This document shows positions 11,640 through 22,436 of a stretch of 64,000 nucleotides of DNA, piece after piece (position 1 is the first letter of the stretch; every line of letters begins with the position of its first letter). The notes under the pieces were generated by a model. The model was not told the origin of the DNA, searched no databases, and saw only the letters and a list, made by a program, of their open reading frames with translations. Position numbers and translations under genes: made by a program. This DNA is from Gordionus sp. m RMFG-2023. Lineage: Eukaryota > Nematomorpha > Gordioida > Chordodea > Parachordodidae. Where the stretch lies: NCBI RefSeq assembly GCF_954871325.1, contig NC_088776.1:33404508-33468507 (forward strand). The letters run 5' to 3'.

Positions 11640-12260
11640 AAATGAATGTATTAGTGGCCCTATTAACGTCTTTTATGAGTTCATTTGTAATGGGATTGAT
11701 ATCTCTATATATATATTTAAGAACTAACCCATAGTTCAAAGTTGCCTGTAGATAGCTTTTCTGCGTAGTCAAAGTAGGAAAATAATTTGTCACTTAGATT
11801 TGATGCATATTAAAATAATTTTAATGTAAGTTGAAATCATTTTAATGCATCAATAAAATTGCTGGGAGGCTCTAATGGAGGGAATGCTTATATTATTATA
11901 TTAGGTTCTATTAAGACTGGGTTTATATACAAATTTAAAGAAAAAAATTATTGGTGTTAATTAACTGTTAACAGGGATTTGATGACAGCTATGACTTAAA
12001 TTTAAATTGTATTTAATACAGGTCATTTATTGATTCTAAAATAAACATGTCATTGATGATAAGCTTAAGTTTATTCATTTTAATATTTAGTTTATCATTC
12101 GAACTTAAAAAATTATTAAAGTTGATCTGGAAAATGTCTATGGCGTTTGCCTCAGCTTAATCAAATAATCTAAGAAACCTTTTGGAGTCATTCATTACTT
12201 CAACAATATTTAGATTTTTACTGAAGATATCTACCAGATTAATAGTATAGAAAATATATA
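11640..12260 (-). pseudogene. Unrecognised decayed coding region
   Basis: Upstream of the IS630-like relic, the - strand shows long coding-like stretches with few stops: IFYTINLVDIFSKNLNIVEV and AEANAIDIFQINFNNFLSSN in the upper part, TNYFPTLTTQKSYLQATLNY and YIYRDINPITNELIKDVNRA in the lower part. Residue use is balanced and unlike the chance frames around it. The stretches are interrupted in several places. I recognise no domain. It may be an old element, with the IS630-like copy beside or inside it, or a dead host gene. Confidence 0.3.
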
Positions 12261-12319
12261 ATTGATTCAAGATTAATAATAATTGGAGCTTAGGATGAAT
12301 GCGTGCAAATATCTGACAG

Positions 12320-14674
12320 CAGGGTCCCCTACAACGGGGGGGGGGTCCGAAGCAACTGCTTCAGTAAATTTGAGTGGGGGTACTTTTTTTTACATCCATC
12401 ATGATCATGTGATTTCTGGTTTATAAATGTAATAATAAGACCCCCCCCCCACCACTTAATATTTAATTTAATATATTGACGGAAATTTTGGTCGATGTTT
12501 AGTAAATTTTATTTAATATCTCGTAACCAAGCCTTCTGGGGGAACAAGCAACAAGAAGGCAATATGATGGCCCTTATTAAGCTTATTGCAGATTCTGAAC
12601 CTATACTAAAAATGTATATACAGCAAAATGAAGAAAGAAAAAAGGATAAAAAAAATAAGGGATTAAAAACGAAATTATATTCAAACCTATTATCATATAA
12701 TAATAACATAAACATTCTCTTTGAAACCATGAAAAATATGGTTATAAAAAAAATTCAAAATGAGATTACATTTAACAGGTGCTTTTCAATCATAGTTGAT
12801 GGCACATACGATGTTTCGAAATCAGAAGCAATAGCTTTGATAGTAAGATATGTTGAAAATAGTGAGACGCCGAAGCCTGTTGAAAAACTGATTGACATAT
12901 ATTGTAGGGGAAATAACACAGGTCTCGATATAAAGCATAATATAATATCCAAACTTGGCTCGATGAATTTACCCCTTGAATATCTAGTTGGGCAAAGTTA
13001 AGATGGCACCTCAAACATGAGTGGAAGAATCAATGGTGTGCAAGCCTTGATTAGAGCAGAGGCGCCAAAGGCAGCTTTTATTTGGTGTTATTGTCATCGA
13101 TTAAATTTAATCGTTGTTCAATTATGCCAATCAATTAAAAAACTTCGAAATGTTCTAGGAATACTAGATGAGATTTATGTCTATTTTAATGGTGTAAAAA
13201 GATATGAGGTACTCAAAAAATTTCAGTGTAATGATCTGAAAAAATCGCAACGATTTCTACGCGTCAAGAATACCACTCGGTAATAGTTCCTTATTTATTT
13301 AAATTTTAAATGTTTTTTTTATTTAGAAGCTGGCTATCGTCATATAAAGCTATTGTAAATTTTTTTCAACTTTATGATGCCTTGAGGGCAGCTTTAACAA
13401 ATTTAAAGGATTCTGAAGATCCTGCCACTTCCACTATGGCTAGTGCTATAGTCTTTAGAATAGAAAAATTTGATTTTATCTTATCACTTTGTGTTTTGGA
13501 TAAAATATTGTTGATAACAAGTTTGGCTTGTACAAAATTGCAGACGTTTCGAAGGATATAGGGTATGCAATAAATCAAATTCAATTGGCAAAAGATTGCT
13601 TGATTAATTTGAGAAGTATAATATAAATTATTGTCTTAATTATTTTTTAAATACTTGGATGTTTTTTCAAAGGCGCAAGATTTTATGAAGGAGAGAAATC
13701 TACCTTTGATTTTGAAAGTTCTAGATTTCAAAACAATCCAAAAAGGAGAGGTATATATACTTTCATCATTTAATATAGAAATTTTTTTTAGCTTTAAAAT
13801 AGGTGTGTTTTATGCTGCACTCGATTTAATTATTATGCAGTTTAACGAAAGATTTAATGATGATGAAATTTTTACATCAAACATCATTTTTTAAGCCAAA
13901 GGGAAGGGCAGAAAAATCAATTATTAAAGTAGATATCGAGGATATTTGTGAATTTTACAATTTAAATTCAAGTCAAATTTTCGAAGAAATGTTGAAGTTT
14001 AGAAATATTTATAAGATGGCCAAAATGGGGAATGTAATTATTACTCACGACCTAGAGGTTCAAGAATCTAAAGATTTGTCAGATTCTGAGAATTGTAAAT
14101 TTATTTAATTAAAATATTTTTACCAATACATTATTTAGCTACTTCTGATGATGATGATAATTCAGGGACTTACGATTCAGATTGGTTAAACTATTCATTT
14201 ATTTTACCTTATCGTTTACTTTTAAATTTTTCTGCTTTCCCTAATTTAAGAATTTTATATAAATATTTATTAACCATTCCCACAACCTCATGTACTGCCG
14301 AAAGAGTCATGAGTAAAATTAAATTAATTAAAACAAGACTGCGCAGTACCATGAAAGATTCTTTTCTCAATAATTTAACCATATTATCAATGGAAATTTT
14401 TTTATTTAAACAATTAAATACTGATGAAATTATAAATTCTTTCGTTTTCTCTTCCCCTAATTTATCTAAATTATTAATTTAAAAATAATATTATAAAGCT
14501 ATATTTTTTGCATTTTATTTATATTATATTTTAAAAATTGATGCAATAAAAATTATTTTTGAAATTTATGAGTGTCATAATTATCATTTTTTCGAAGGGG
14601 GGGGATATTTTTCAAGGGGGTACTTTTCATGGGGGTATTCTGCTTCATTCTCTCAAAAAGTGTAGGGGCCACTG
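12320..14674 (+). mobile_element. hAT element with intron-containing transposase (CAGGGTCCCCTACA family)
   Basis: Left end CAGGGTCCCCTACA and right end TGTAGGGGCCACTG are inverse with two mismatches in 14. The flanks TCTGACAG (12312-12319) and TTTGACAG (14675-14682) form an 8-bp target duplication with one mismatch. A run of ten G lies just inside the left end, and runs of G lie near the right end. The 2.36 kb body is filled by a transposase on the + strand that lacks its N-terminal zinc finger, so the copy is internally deleted rather than autonomous. Confidence 0.88.
12495..14482 (+). pseudogene. hAT transposase (DUF4371/ZMYM1-like), N-terminally deleted
   Basis: The frame starts within the DUF4371 part: NQAFWGNKQQEGNMMALIKL, then FSIIVDGTYDVSKSEAIALI (first catalytic D). 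The second block reads DGTSNMSGRINGVQALIRAE and FIWCYCHRLNLIVVQL (second D, C..H). LDLIIMQFNERF follows, and the dimerisation end has TIPTTSCTAERVMSKIKLIK; the stop is at 14480-14482. Three short canonical GT-AG introns are visible at 13280-13326 (47 bp), about 13747-13791 and about 14094-14139, each with a T-rich tail before AG. One in-frame TAA near 13000 and one frame slip near 13545 are the breaks I see. The N-terminal TTF finger is missing. Confidence 0.8.
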
Positions 14675-14682
14675 TTTGACAG

Positions 14683-15257
14683 CATTAGAAGTATTTTTTT
14701 TTACCCTCAAAAGAAAGCCAGTACGCTATCCTTAATTTTGCGCATTTTTTTGGTAATAAATTTATATTAAATAATTTATATAAATCAATAATGATATCTT
14801 TCCAGAAATATAAACATATATTCAACTAATTTAATATTAAAATATTATTTTATTGAGGTATTTATCGAAAATAATTATTGAACGTATAATATGCATTTTT
14901 TTGATCTGAGAGAGGTCCAACCCCCCTCCCTCCCCACCCCAGTCTCCAAATTATCTAATCTCTCATGACCAAAATAAGTCATGTCAATTATATGAAGTTA
15001 TTTGATTTAAAGAAGTTTTTGGCATAAATAAGATGAAATAAAAACCTTATTCATAAATTCTCGCGTTAGCTTTGTTCCTAAAAATCTAACCTTTTATTAA
15101 AAAATATAATTTAAAAAGTCTAATTTAAATTAATTCACTCTAATGATTTAAAGGTAAAAAGTGTAAAATAATAGATATTTTAGAAATAATAATTTTGCTA
15201 CTGTTATATTAAAAGAAATCATACGAGCACTGACATATCGTATCCAAACGTATTTAA
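14683..15257. other. AT-rich stretch with one pyrimidine-rich run
   Basis: Nothing recognised except CCCCCCTCCCTCCCCACCCC near 14920-14940, a C-run like those beside hAT ends elsewhere in the window. No matching terminal repeat was found. Confidence 0.35.
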
Positions 15258-15485
15258 GTCAATGGCCAATACTGTAAAATTTATGAAGAAAACCGAATTG
15301 ACAAAATAATTTACCATAAAGTTATAAATATCATATCAGCCTCAAAAGATCAGCAAGCGACACACAAAATCCTTGAATGTTTTGCGAATAAATCATCGAA
15401 TCAGATAGTGTTGGCATATCCGATATTAATAAACCCAAATCCGAAACGTTTAGAAAATAATGTTTTCGCCTCCCATATCGAATAA
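15258..15485 (+). pseudogene. Coding-like open segment, unrecognised protein
   Basis: The + strand is open for 75 codons between in-frame stops, without a Met start: NGQYCKIYEENRIDKIIYHK, VINIISASKDQQATHKILEC, LAYPILINPNPKRLENNVFA, ending SHIE and a TAA at 15483-15485. Residues are balanced and include few of the Phe/Lys/Ile/Asn runs typical of chance frames here. TTTAAG directly before 15259 could be a splice acceptor, which would make this a terminal exon. A second open frame just upstream (EIIRALTYRIQTYLSQW) suggests decay instead. No family recognised. Confidence 0.3.
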
Positions 15486-15528
15486 AACTCGAATTTTGAG
15501 TAATGGAACCTTAAATAGAATTTATTGA

Positions 15529-17410
15529 CAGGGTCGTCACTAGTTTTTGCAATCTCAGTTATTATTTTCCAATGCTAACATTTTCAAAATGACAAGTGAT
15601 TTGATTTGAAGAAGTTTAAAATTAAAATTGTCACAAATTTAAAAAAGAATTATTATAAGTTTTAATTTAAGTTAAATTACCAGAAGTTTTAAAAAATTAA
15701 TAATGATTTTCTCAACATTTTCTTTCAAGTTTTTAGAAGGGGTTCTATTTTTAATATAATCGTCAACATATTTCATTAAATCATCATAACTTAATAAACT
15801 TTACTTCAAAAATATAAAAAAAAACAGAAATTTTTTTAAAATAAAGTTGAATTGAATAAAAAATATTTTTTTAAAAAAAATTTTCTATTAAAAAATTAAT
15901 AATTAATTAACTTAACTTTAAAAATATCTAAATTTTATTTTTATTTTTAAAAACTATCTATAGGAATAAAAATAGTAGAATAAAAAAATAATTTATTTCA
16001 AATATTAAAAGTTTTCCTCTACAGTTTTCACGCTTTTATTATTTTTTACAAAACTAAATATCACTTAAATTTTTTATAATAAAGATATGTTTACCAATCT
16101 AGAAAATGAGGATCAATGGTCTGAGTCTGATTATTTTATCAATGATGGACAATTAACCTCTGCAATGTAATTACTTATAAACATTCCAAACGAGGAATTT
16201 TTATTATCTCATCAATGACAAGAATTAGTTGTTTCATTTTCTGGGGATTCTACATCATACAATTTAGTAGATATAAAAAATTCTTTTGCGCTGACCCCCA
16301 AGAAGTCTAGAAAGAAATATCTATATTGTCCGACAATGTACAGTTATAATACATCTCAAAGTATATTACTTTTTATTAATTTTTGGAGTAGCTTTATTTT
16401 GTCATAAAACATTTACATTTTCTTATTAAAAAATATTTTGCATATTATATTTGTTGTATTTTTGACATATATTTTTGTGTTATCGTTAACATTTATTAAT
16501 AGTAATTTAGCCAGAAATTAGACTTTTCATTGTATTTTATCATAAAATCTTATTTTTTGTATAAAAATGCACAAAATACATAATATTTTTATTAAGTTAA
16601 TCTGAAGAAACACCTCAAGTCCGTGTCGACGATATTTACGGAGTTATCAGAAATAAGGACCAAAGATACGATGCACTGGATTAGAAAGCCCCTTATACAT
16701 GAGAACCTTATAATGAACAAACTCATTTTAAACTTCTTAATATAAACTAATAGTCCATTAAGTTTAGTAGATAATTAATCATTTAAAAAAATGATATATT
16801 TTATACAAATAGCCATCTTAAAGTCGACAAACAATATCCAAAAATTTAGGAATTTATGATATGGCTAAAATACAACTCATAAAAGAATTAAATAACTTTA
16901 AAAATAAATTTGTCTTTACAACAGATATCTGGAAATCCCATAATGGTTCATCTTTCTGTTCATTAATACTTCACTACCTCAACGATGACTGGAATATTAT
17001 AAATCTAGTCTTGGATATTTTATCATTCCCCCATCCACATACAAGGGATGATATATCATCACTCATGATAACCTTCTTACATGATTTCCAATTTAAAGAT
17101 AATATAATATCGATTACTCATGATAACGGTCCTAACGTGGTAAAAGCCGTAGAATTAATTAAAAAGTATTACAATTTAAATTATAAGACTGTTTAATATG
17201 GTCACGTTCCCGGCCCATTTCCTAAACCTAATCGTTAATGAGAGACTCATATTTTTGAATGATAAATTAATAAATATAGAGCTTTAGTTTCTAAATTACA
17301 TATCTCACCAAAGTTATTGCTGACATATCAATCTTTTAATGGGGCTACAAAAATACCTCTTCCAGTTAAAACAAGATGGAATAACGTATATCTTATGATA
17401 AAAGCCATCT
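15529..17410 (+). mobile_element. hAT relic with left end of the CAGTGGCGTCGCTAG family
   Basis: At 15529 the sequence CAGGGTCGTCACTAGTTTTTGCAATCTCAG matches the left end of the element at 37 (CAGGGGCCTCGCTAGCCTTTACAATCTCAG). A decayed hAT transposase follows from 16088 on the same strand. The coding sequence stops abruptly at about 17410, where a GC-rich minisatellite begins; no right terminal repeat was found. The left end and the transposase may be parts of one truncated copy, which would make it a coding member of the family, but the link is inferred from position only. Confidence 0.5.
16088..17410 (+). pseudogene. Decayed BED-type hAT transposase
   Basis: In order on the + strand: a possible N-terminal exon MFTNLENEDQWSESDYFIND at 16088; a BED finger tail NLKKHLKS at about 16602; HENLIMNKLILNFLI at about 16700; NSPLSLVDN at about 16750; FTTDIWKSHNGSSFCSLILH at 16915-16975 (first catalytic D); FPHPHTRDDISSLM; ITHDNGPNVVKAVELI at 17113-17160 (second D); HFLNLIVNE; and TRWNNVYLMIKAI at 17370-17410. 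This is the canonical hAT order. Frame changes and stops break it repeatedly. The C-terminal dimerisation domain is absent. Confidence 0.75.
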
Positions 17411-17600
17411 GAACCCCGGGTCTGAACCAGGGGTATGAACCCATGGGTATGAACCCATGGGTATGAACCCATGGGTATGAATTCCGGGTGTAAACCATGG
17501 GTCTGAACTCCGCCTGAACTCCGCGTCTATGCTCGGGGTTCGTGCTCAGAGCTGGTTTAGTCGATTTTTAGATCTAAACTCCGGGTCTGGGTTTTACACA
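17411..17600. repeat. GC-rich minisatellite, 14-bp quasi-palindromic unit
   Basis: From the point where the hAT relic ends, GGGTATGAACCCAT is repeated about four times (17431-17486), flanked by degenerate copies (GGGTCTGAACC, CTGAACTCCG). The unit is nearly its own inverse complement, so single strands could fold. It is far more GC-rich than its surroundings. Confidence 0.75.
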
Positions 17601-17618
17601 ACCAACCAATTAACAACA

Positions 17619-17899
17619 CTAGTTAGAACATATCTGTAATAAGTTTTTGCTGTCTATGGAATTTTTAATGTTTAAAGTAGCTGGTCCTATCGTTTTTTTT
17701 GAAGACAATTTCCTCTTACCAAATATAACTAAGTTATATCTTTTAGGTATGGTGGTTGTATCGTTTTCCACTTCATTATAAAATTTCATTCTGTCCTTGA
17801 GTTTTGCCGGTGTACCGTTGAAAATTGACTGTATTAAAATTCGACTAATGTCATTTTACAACGAGTCATAAATTTTACTTCAAAAACACTGGCAGCCAT
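17619..17899 (-). CDS. Possible two-exon gene for a 76-residue protein
   Basis: Exon 1 (17899-17879) encodes MAASVFE; exon 2 (17828-17619) encodes 69 residues including IFNGTPAKLKDRMKFYNEVE, TTTIPKRYNLVIFGKRKL and IGPATLNIKNSIDSKNLLQI, with stop TAG at 17619-17621. The 50-bp intron (17829-17878) starts GTAAAA, ends ATACAG and keeps phase 0. Its size matches introns in the hAT transposases nearby. TTTTTAG lies about 7 nt before the ATG. The protein is basic, with no signal peptide or membrane span. I recognise no family. The exon 1 sequence recurs four more times upstream (17985-18225). Whether it is expressed is unknown; it could also be an exon of a mobile element. Confidence 0.42.
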
Positions 17900-18235
17900 T
17901 TTTCCCTAAAAATCGATGTTTAAAAATAATCGAAATTAAAATGACTACACTTAATGACTAATCAATTACTCGTTTCAAAAAAATTGGTGGCCATTTTTTC
18001 TAAGAAAATTTATGTTTGAAACTAATTGATTTAAAATTCGATTAATTTAACTAATATTAATTTTCCTAATCTCAAAAAAATGGCGGCCATATTTTAATTG
18101 AATATTATTGTGATTAATATTTTCTCGCTTCAAAAACATTGGCAGCCATATTTCAATTCAATTTTATTGGGATTAAAAGGACTGCTAATGTTATTTTATA
18201 TCTTCAAAAAAATTGGAAGCCAAATTTTATATTTG
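17885..18235 (-). repeat. Array of exon-1-like repeats (ATGGCNGCCA...TTTTTGA)
   Basis: On the - strand ATGGCTGCCAGTGTTTTTGA and close variants start at 17899, 17994, 18090 and 18149, with a fifth, TTGGCTTCCAATTTTTTTGA, at 18223. Spacing is about 95, 96, 59 and 74 bp, with similar ATTAGT/GATTAAT linkers. The copy nearest the 76-residue frame is its proposed first exon. The repeats contain the core GCCATNTT (on the + strand), which resembles the YY1 binding consensus. They may be decayed alternative first exons or a regulatory array. Confidence 0.6.
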
Positions 18236-18259
18236 AAAACACTTATTATTAATTTCCTC

Positions 18260-19571
18260 TGCTTAGGCTTTAAGGCTGTGTCCTAGGTCGTAATACATAA
18301 TAGCCAGCATTCTATATCAAATTTTGTTATAAATATTTATAAGAATAAATTTAAGACTTTTTATTTAGTGTTGTAAAGATGTAAATATGCACAACATTGT
18401 AACGATGTAATACAAACAATATTTTTCTTTCTTATATATTTATTAAATGTTTCTTTATAATTTTTGATATAAAATTTGGACAAAATCATTATATGAATTG
18501 ATTTATCTAGTTTGGATTATCAAATTTATATATATTTTTTTAAACAAACATATGGTAATATCCAGATTAGACACAATTGGGAAAAAATATTTTTAATCAT
18601 TTTGATTTTATAAGTGTAATATGTGTACATTAAAGATACCAAATTTGATAGCCTTAATACTTAGAATCTGAGTGTACATGACAGGATATTGGCTGGATGC
18701 AAACCCCTCTCAAAAATCTATACTTTCTAAAAAAAATACCTACCTTAAGAGGCGATAATTACAGATTATATACCTTTTTTAATATATTTATAATGGTACT
18801 CCCTTCATAAATTTTAAAAAGAATACATTATTAATGCTTTGCTAACAACTATCAAAATATTGTTATAGTAAAAGAGTTATTTTTTAGAACAAGAATTCAA
18901 TTGAAAACCTCTACATTTATAATGAATGTATTATTATAGTATAAAGTTTGGCATATACATGAGTTTGCTGATAATCTCTAACCCTTTTACATTTAAAAAA
19001 ATAGCAGAAAGTGATCCAGAAATTGTTTTATTAAAAAAATAATGTCCATAATTGTGTGAAATATATAGATTTGGTCGATACTTAGCAAATATTTGTATTA
19101 TAATATAGGAAAAATTGAGGATATATGCCTTTCAAACTTATTTTAAATATTTATAAAAAAAATACGTATATTTTCTGGATCTATAATAATTTAATGCCCT
19201 AATATAAACCCTTAGTAATTATAGCATTTCACATATCTTTCCTTTTTAAATCCGAGTCTTTCAGTTTTAATTATGAGAAATTAAATAGGAGCCAAATTGA
19301 TTTTTTATTTCATTTAATTTTTAAAGAAATAGTATTTTTAAATAAATTATTTTAATTACTAAAAAAGTTAAGAACACAGCCTATAACTTTTAAAGGCGTA
19401 TAAAGCCCAAACGTTAAAATAGAGTTAATTAATCTCGATTGTAGACAAAATTTGAGATCAGTATAAATAGTAACTAATGTATATTTAAATTAATGATATA
19501 AAAAATTATTTTACATAAATATAAATAATCGTATTGATATATATAAAACGAGATATCACATCTCTAAAACC
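18260..19571. other. AT-rich stretch, nothing recognised
   Basis: About 1.3 kb of AT-rich sequence with no coding-like frame and no terminal repeats that I could pair. Confidence 0.4.
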
Positions 19572-19919
19572 ATTTCCAGGCAGAACGTATTTTCAACGCG
19601 GTTTTTGGGTAGTACCAGTAATCTTTTTTTTTAATTTGCAAACAAAGGATACTAACTTGACAAATTAATTTTTTATATAATATAATTTTTTTAAAAAAAA
19701 AACAATCCAGATTACAATTTTTAATCGGAAATAGAAATCAAACTGGTTTGATTTTCATAACGATTAAATAGCGATTTGAAATGGGGCTATGGAATTTTTT
19801 TTAAAATATAATATTTTATAAAAAAAATTAATTAGACAAGTTATATCAGGAGATAAAAAAAAAATATTGCTTGTAACATTACTTAAAAACCGCTTTGGAA
19901 AAAGGTTTTGCCTGGAAAT
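19572..19919. mobile_element. Fold-back MITE with arms of about 125 bp
   Basis: The left arm begins ATTTCCAGGCAGAACG...CGCGGTTTTTGG and the right arm ends as its inverse, CCGCTTTGG...GGTTTTGCCTGGAAAT. Homology continues inward through ACTTGACAAATTAATTTTTTATA against TAATTAGACAAGT, so each arm is about 125 bp, with a loop of about 100 bp. No gene. No convincing target duplication, so the superfamily is open. Confidence 0.75.
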
Positions 19920-20120
19920 AGCCTAAAAATAGGCCTAATATAAAAATTATTTATGTGTGTAACAAAAGATAAAACTAGTAACAAGTTGTAATTTATGTTT
20001 ATTGTAAAATTCGACATCAATATAATAATATATATTAAATTAAAATTTATTTTTTAAAGCCTCAAAATAGGATAATAATATTAAAAAAAATATGTGTATA
20101 CATATTATGTGTTATTATTA

Positions 20121-20190
20121 CATGATCGGGTGGCCTAGTGGGTTTATGAATGTTTGTAAGCCGATGGTACCAGGTTCAATGGTATTTCAA
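20121..20190 (+). repeat. tRNA-derived SINE head (pol III boxes A and B)
   Basis: TGGCCTAGTGG at 20131-20141 fits the box A consensus TRGYNNARNGG exactly. GGTTCAATGG at 20173-20182 fits most of box B (GGTTCRANNC), about 42 bp downstream as in a tRNA. The cloverleaf is not well paired and an AT-rich AAAATATAAAATATAAAA tail follows, so this reads as a tRNA-derived SINE head or a decayed tRNA, not a working tRNA. Confidence 0.4.
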
Positions 20191-20199
20191 ATATGTAGA

Positions 20200-21726
20200 A
20201 AATAAAATATAAAATATAAAAACCGAAATATACACTATTAGCTATTTGTTGGAACAGAGGGATTTTAATATGTCGACTGTTTAGTCAGAACTGAAACCTG
20301 ACACTTATTTATTCCATAATTATCCAATTTAGTAAAGAATTAAACTTATTATTTGGAGCTAAATTTAGAGTTATTACTGAAGAGAATGGACAAATGATAA
20401 AAAAATTTAAAATATAAATCAATCCACTTACCTCCATATTATATACAATTTATATAAAAAATTAGGATGAAATAGAGTAAAAATATCTTTCAAAAAAAAT
20501 AGAAAACTATCTCTAAAGTAACAAAAAAAAAATCCTGCTACTTTAACTTTAACAAAGCTTCGAAGTAAATTAAGTAATATCGTAACAATTTAAAAAGCTT
20601 GTAACAAAAATACTTTTTTTATCTTTTAGCAACTAAAAATTTATGTAGAAATGGGATTGCTCCAAAATACCTCTCAGGTAGATATAGTTCTACATTAAAT
20701 TATTTTATTGCTTTTTTTTCTATTTTAAAATATTTAATATGTTAAAATTTTAGGTTGTACCTTATCTTGGGCTCAACATTGTATAAATTATATTCAAATT
20801 AGCAGCCTGAACACAATTTCTTAGATTTTTTAAAAATGATCTTGGGTGATGATATTCTATTCTTTAAGATGAGCTTAAAAAAGTGTACTTAGTCATATTT
20901 TTTAATTCCATAATTAGTATTCAGTTAGTTATTAGTATTTTAAAAAGAACAATAGAAGGGATGCATCTTTAAAGCTGTATGACCTTTCAGATATTACCTA
21001 AATTACGATCTTTCAACATACAACCACTTATCCTATCATACGCTTTTAAATTTCCCATCATTCACCAAAAACTTGTGAGAATTTTCTATTCATTATTTTA
21101 TCAATTTTTGATTTATCTACTTTTGTATATTATTTTATATTTCACCAAGATTATCTTTATTTTAAGATATTATAATTTTCTTTAAGAATAATAATCTAAA
21201 TGAATACATAATATTAGGATATTTGATATATAATGGCAAATATTGAGCCTAAAAATCATCCAAATTATTAAAATATTGTGAACTGTTATTATTTTCTATA
21301 TTAATTTTATTTTTATTTTTAATATAATTAATTATTTGTTAATTTTTATAATATATTTTATTGCTATTTTTTAAATGATGATCTTTACTGGGTTAAAGAT
21401 CAAACAAGCTTATTTATTAAGAATTGTTAATTTAATTTGTAATTTTTAAGAAAATCAACATATTTATTTCAAAAATTTAATTATCAAAAAATAGCTATTA
21501 AAATATATATTCATATTATAGAAACACGATATAAGGGTGGGATGCTGGACTACATAAATTAGACTATTTTAGGGACACAATGATTCTTGTGAATTAATTT
21601 TGATTTTTAAATGAAATTTTGCTATTTATATTTCCATTTTTTAAATTTGATTTCCTTTTTTTTGCTAACTTGGATTTGCCTTATTTGTTATTTATTTGGA
21701 TTTTTTTTTCTTAGGGCTTTGATAAA
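20200..21726. other. AT-rich stretch, nothing firm
   Basis: Mostly AT-rich. A short coding-like piece on the + strand near 20334-20416 (FGAKFRVITEENGQMIKKFK) stands alone and is not enough to call a gene. Confidence 0.35.
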
Positions 21727-22010
21727 TTGGAGTTTTTGAAAGGGCCACTAAATTCCCTATCCTAGCAAATGTTTTAGCACAGTCTTCTGTCATGCTATAA
21801 CAAAAAATCAATGTTAGATTATAACTTACAAGCTAGAATGTAGATTATAATACACTTTAACCATGTCATTGGAGTTTTTGAAAGGGCCACTAAATTCCCT
21901 ATCCTAGCAAATGTTTTAGCACAGTCTTCTGTCATGTTATAACAAAAAATCAATGTTAGATTATAACTTACAAGCTAGAATGTATATTATAATACACATT
22001 AACCATGTCA
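21727..22010. repeat. Recent tandem duplication of a 142-bp unit
   Basis: Positions 21727-21868 and 21869-22010 both run from TTGGAGTTTTTGAAAGGGCC to AACCATGTCA and differ at about three positions, so they are near 98% identical. No frame is kept in the unit. Confidence 0.9.
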
Positions 22011-22436
22011 CCATTTGTCACCCCCCACCCAATTTTAGGCACTCTGCAGTTACCTGTACACACAGACTGGCTTTGCAAACATATGATTTTTCTCTATAAA
22101 ATATGGGTAAACTACATGTCCTAAGAAAATAGGAATATTTCTGAACTATCAACAAGAGTTTATTTTATAAATATTTTGACTGCAACTCATGCATGCAGCC
22201 AGGGATATGCTTTGGGGTGGGAGGGGGTGTAATTTTTTAAAAAAATTTTAAAATTCATCTTTGAGTTATTATTGACATCTAAAATTTCATAAACTCTTTA
22301 GAATTAATGACTAAAAAAATTAACAATTACTAATATAATCTGTAAATTTATAAATTCAAATATGAAATAAATATTTGCTAAAAAAATTTGTATAAAAATA
22401 TGATTTTTTGACATTTAAAATGTATATAAATGTATA

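Noticed and set aside
12509-13014. Three - strand frames of 65-74 residues
   Set aside because: Shadows of the hAT transposase on the + strand, which carries the conserved motifs.
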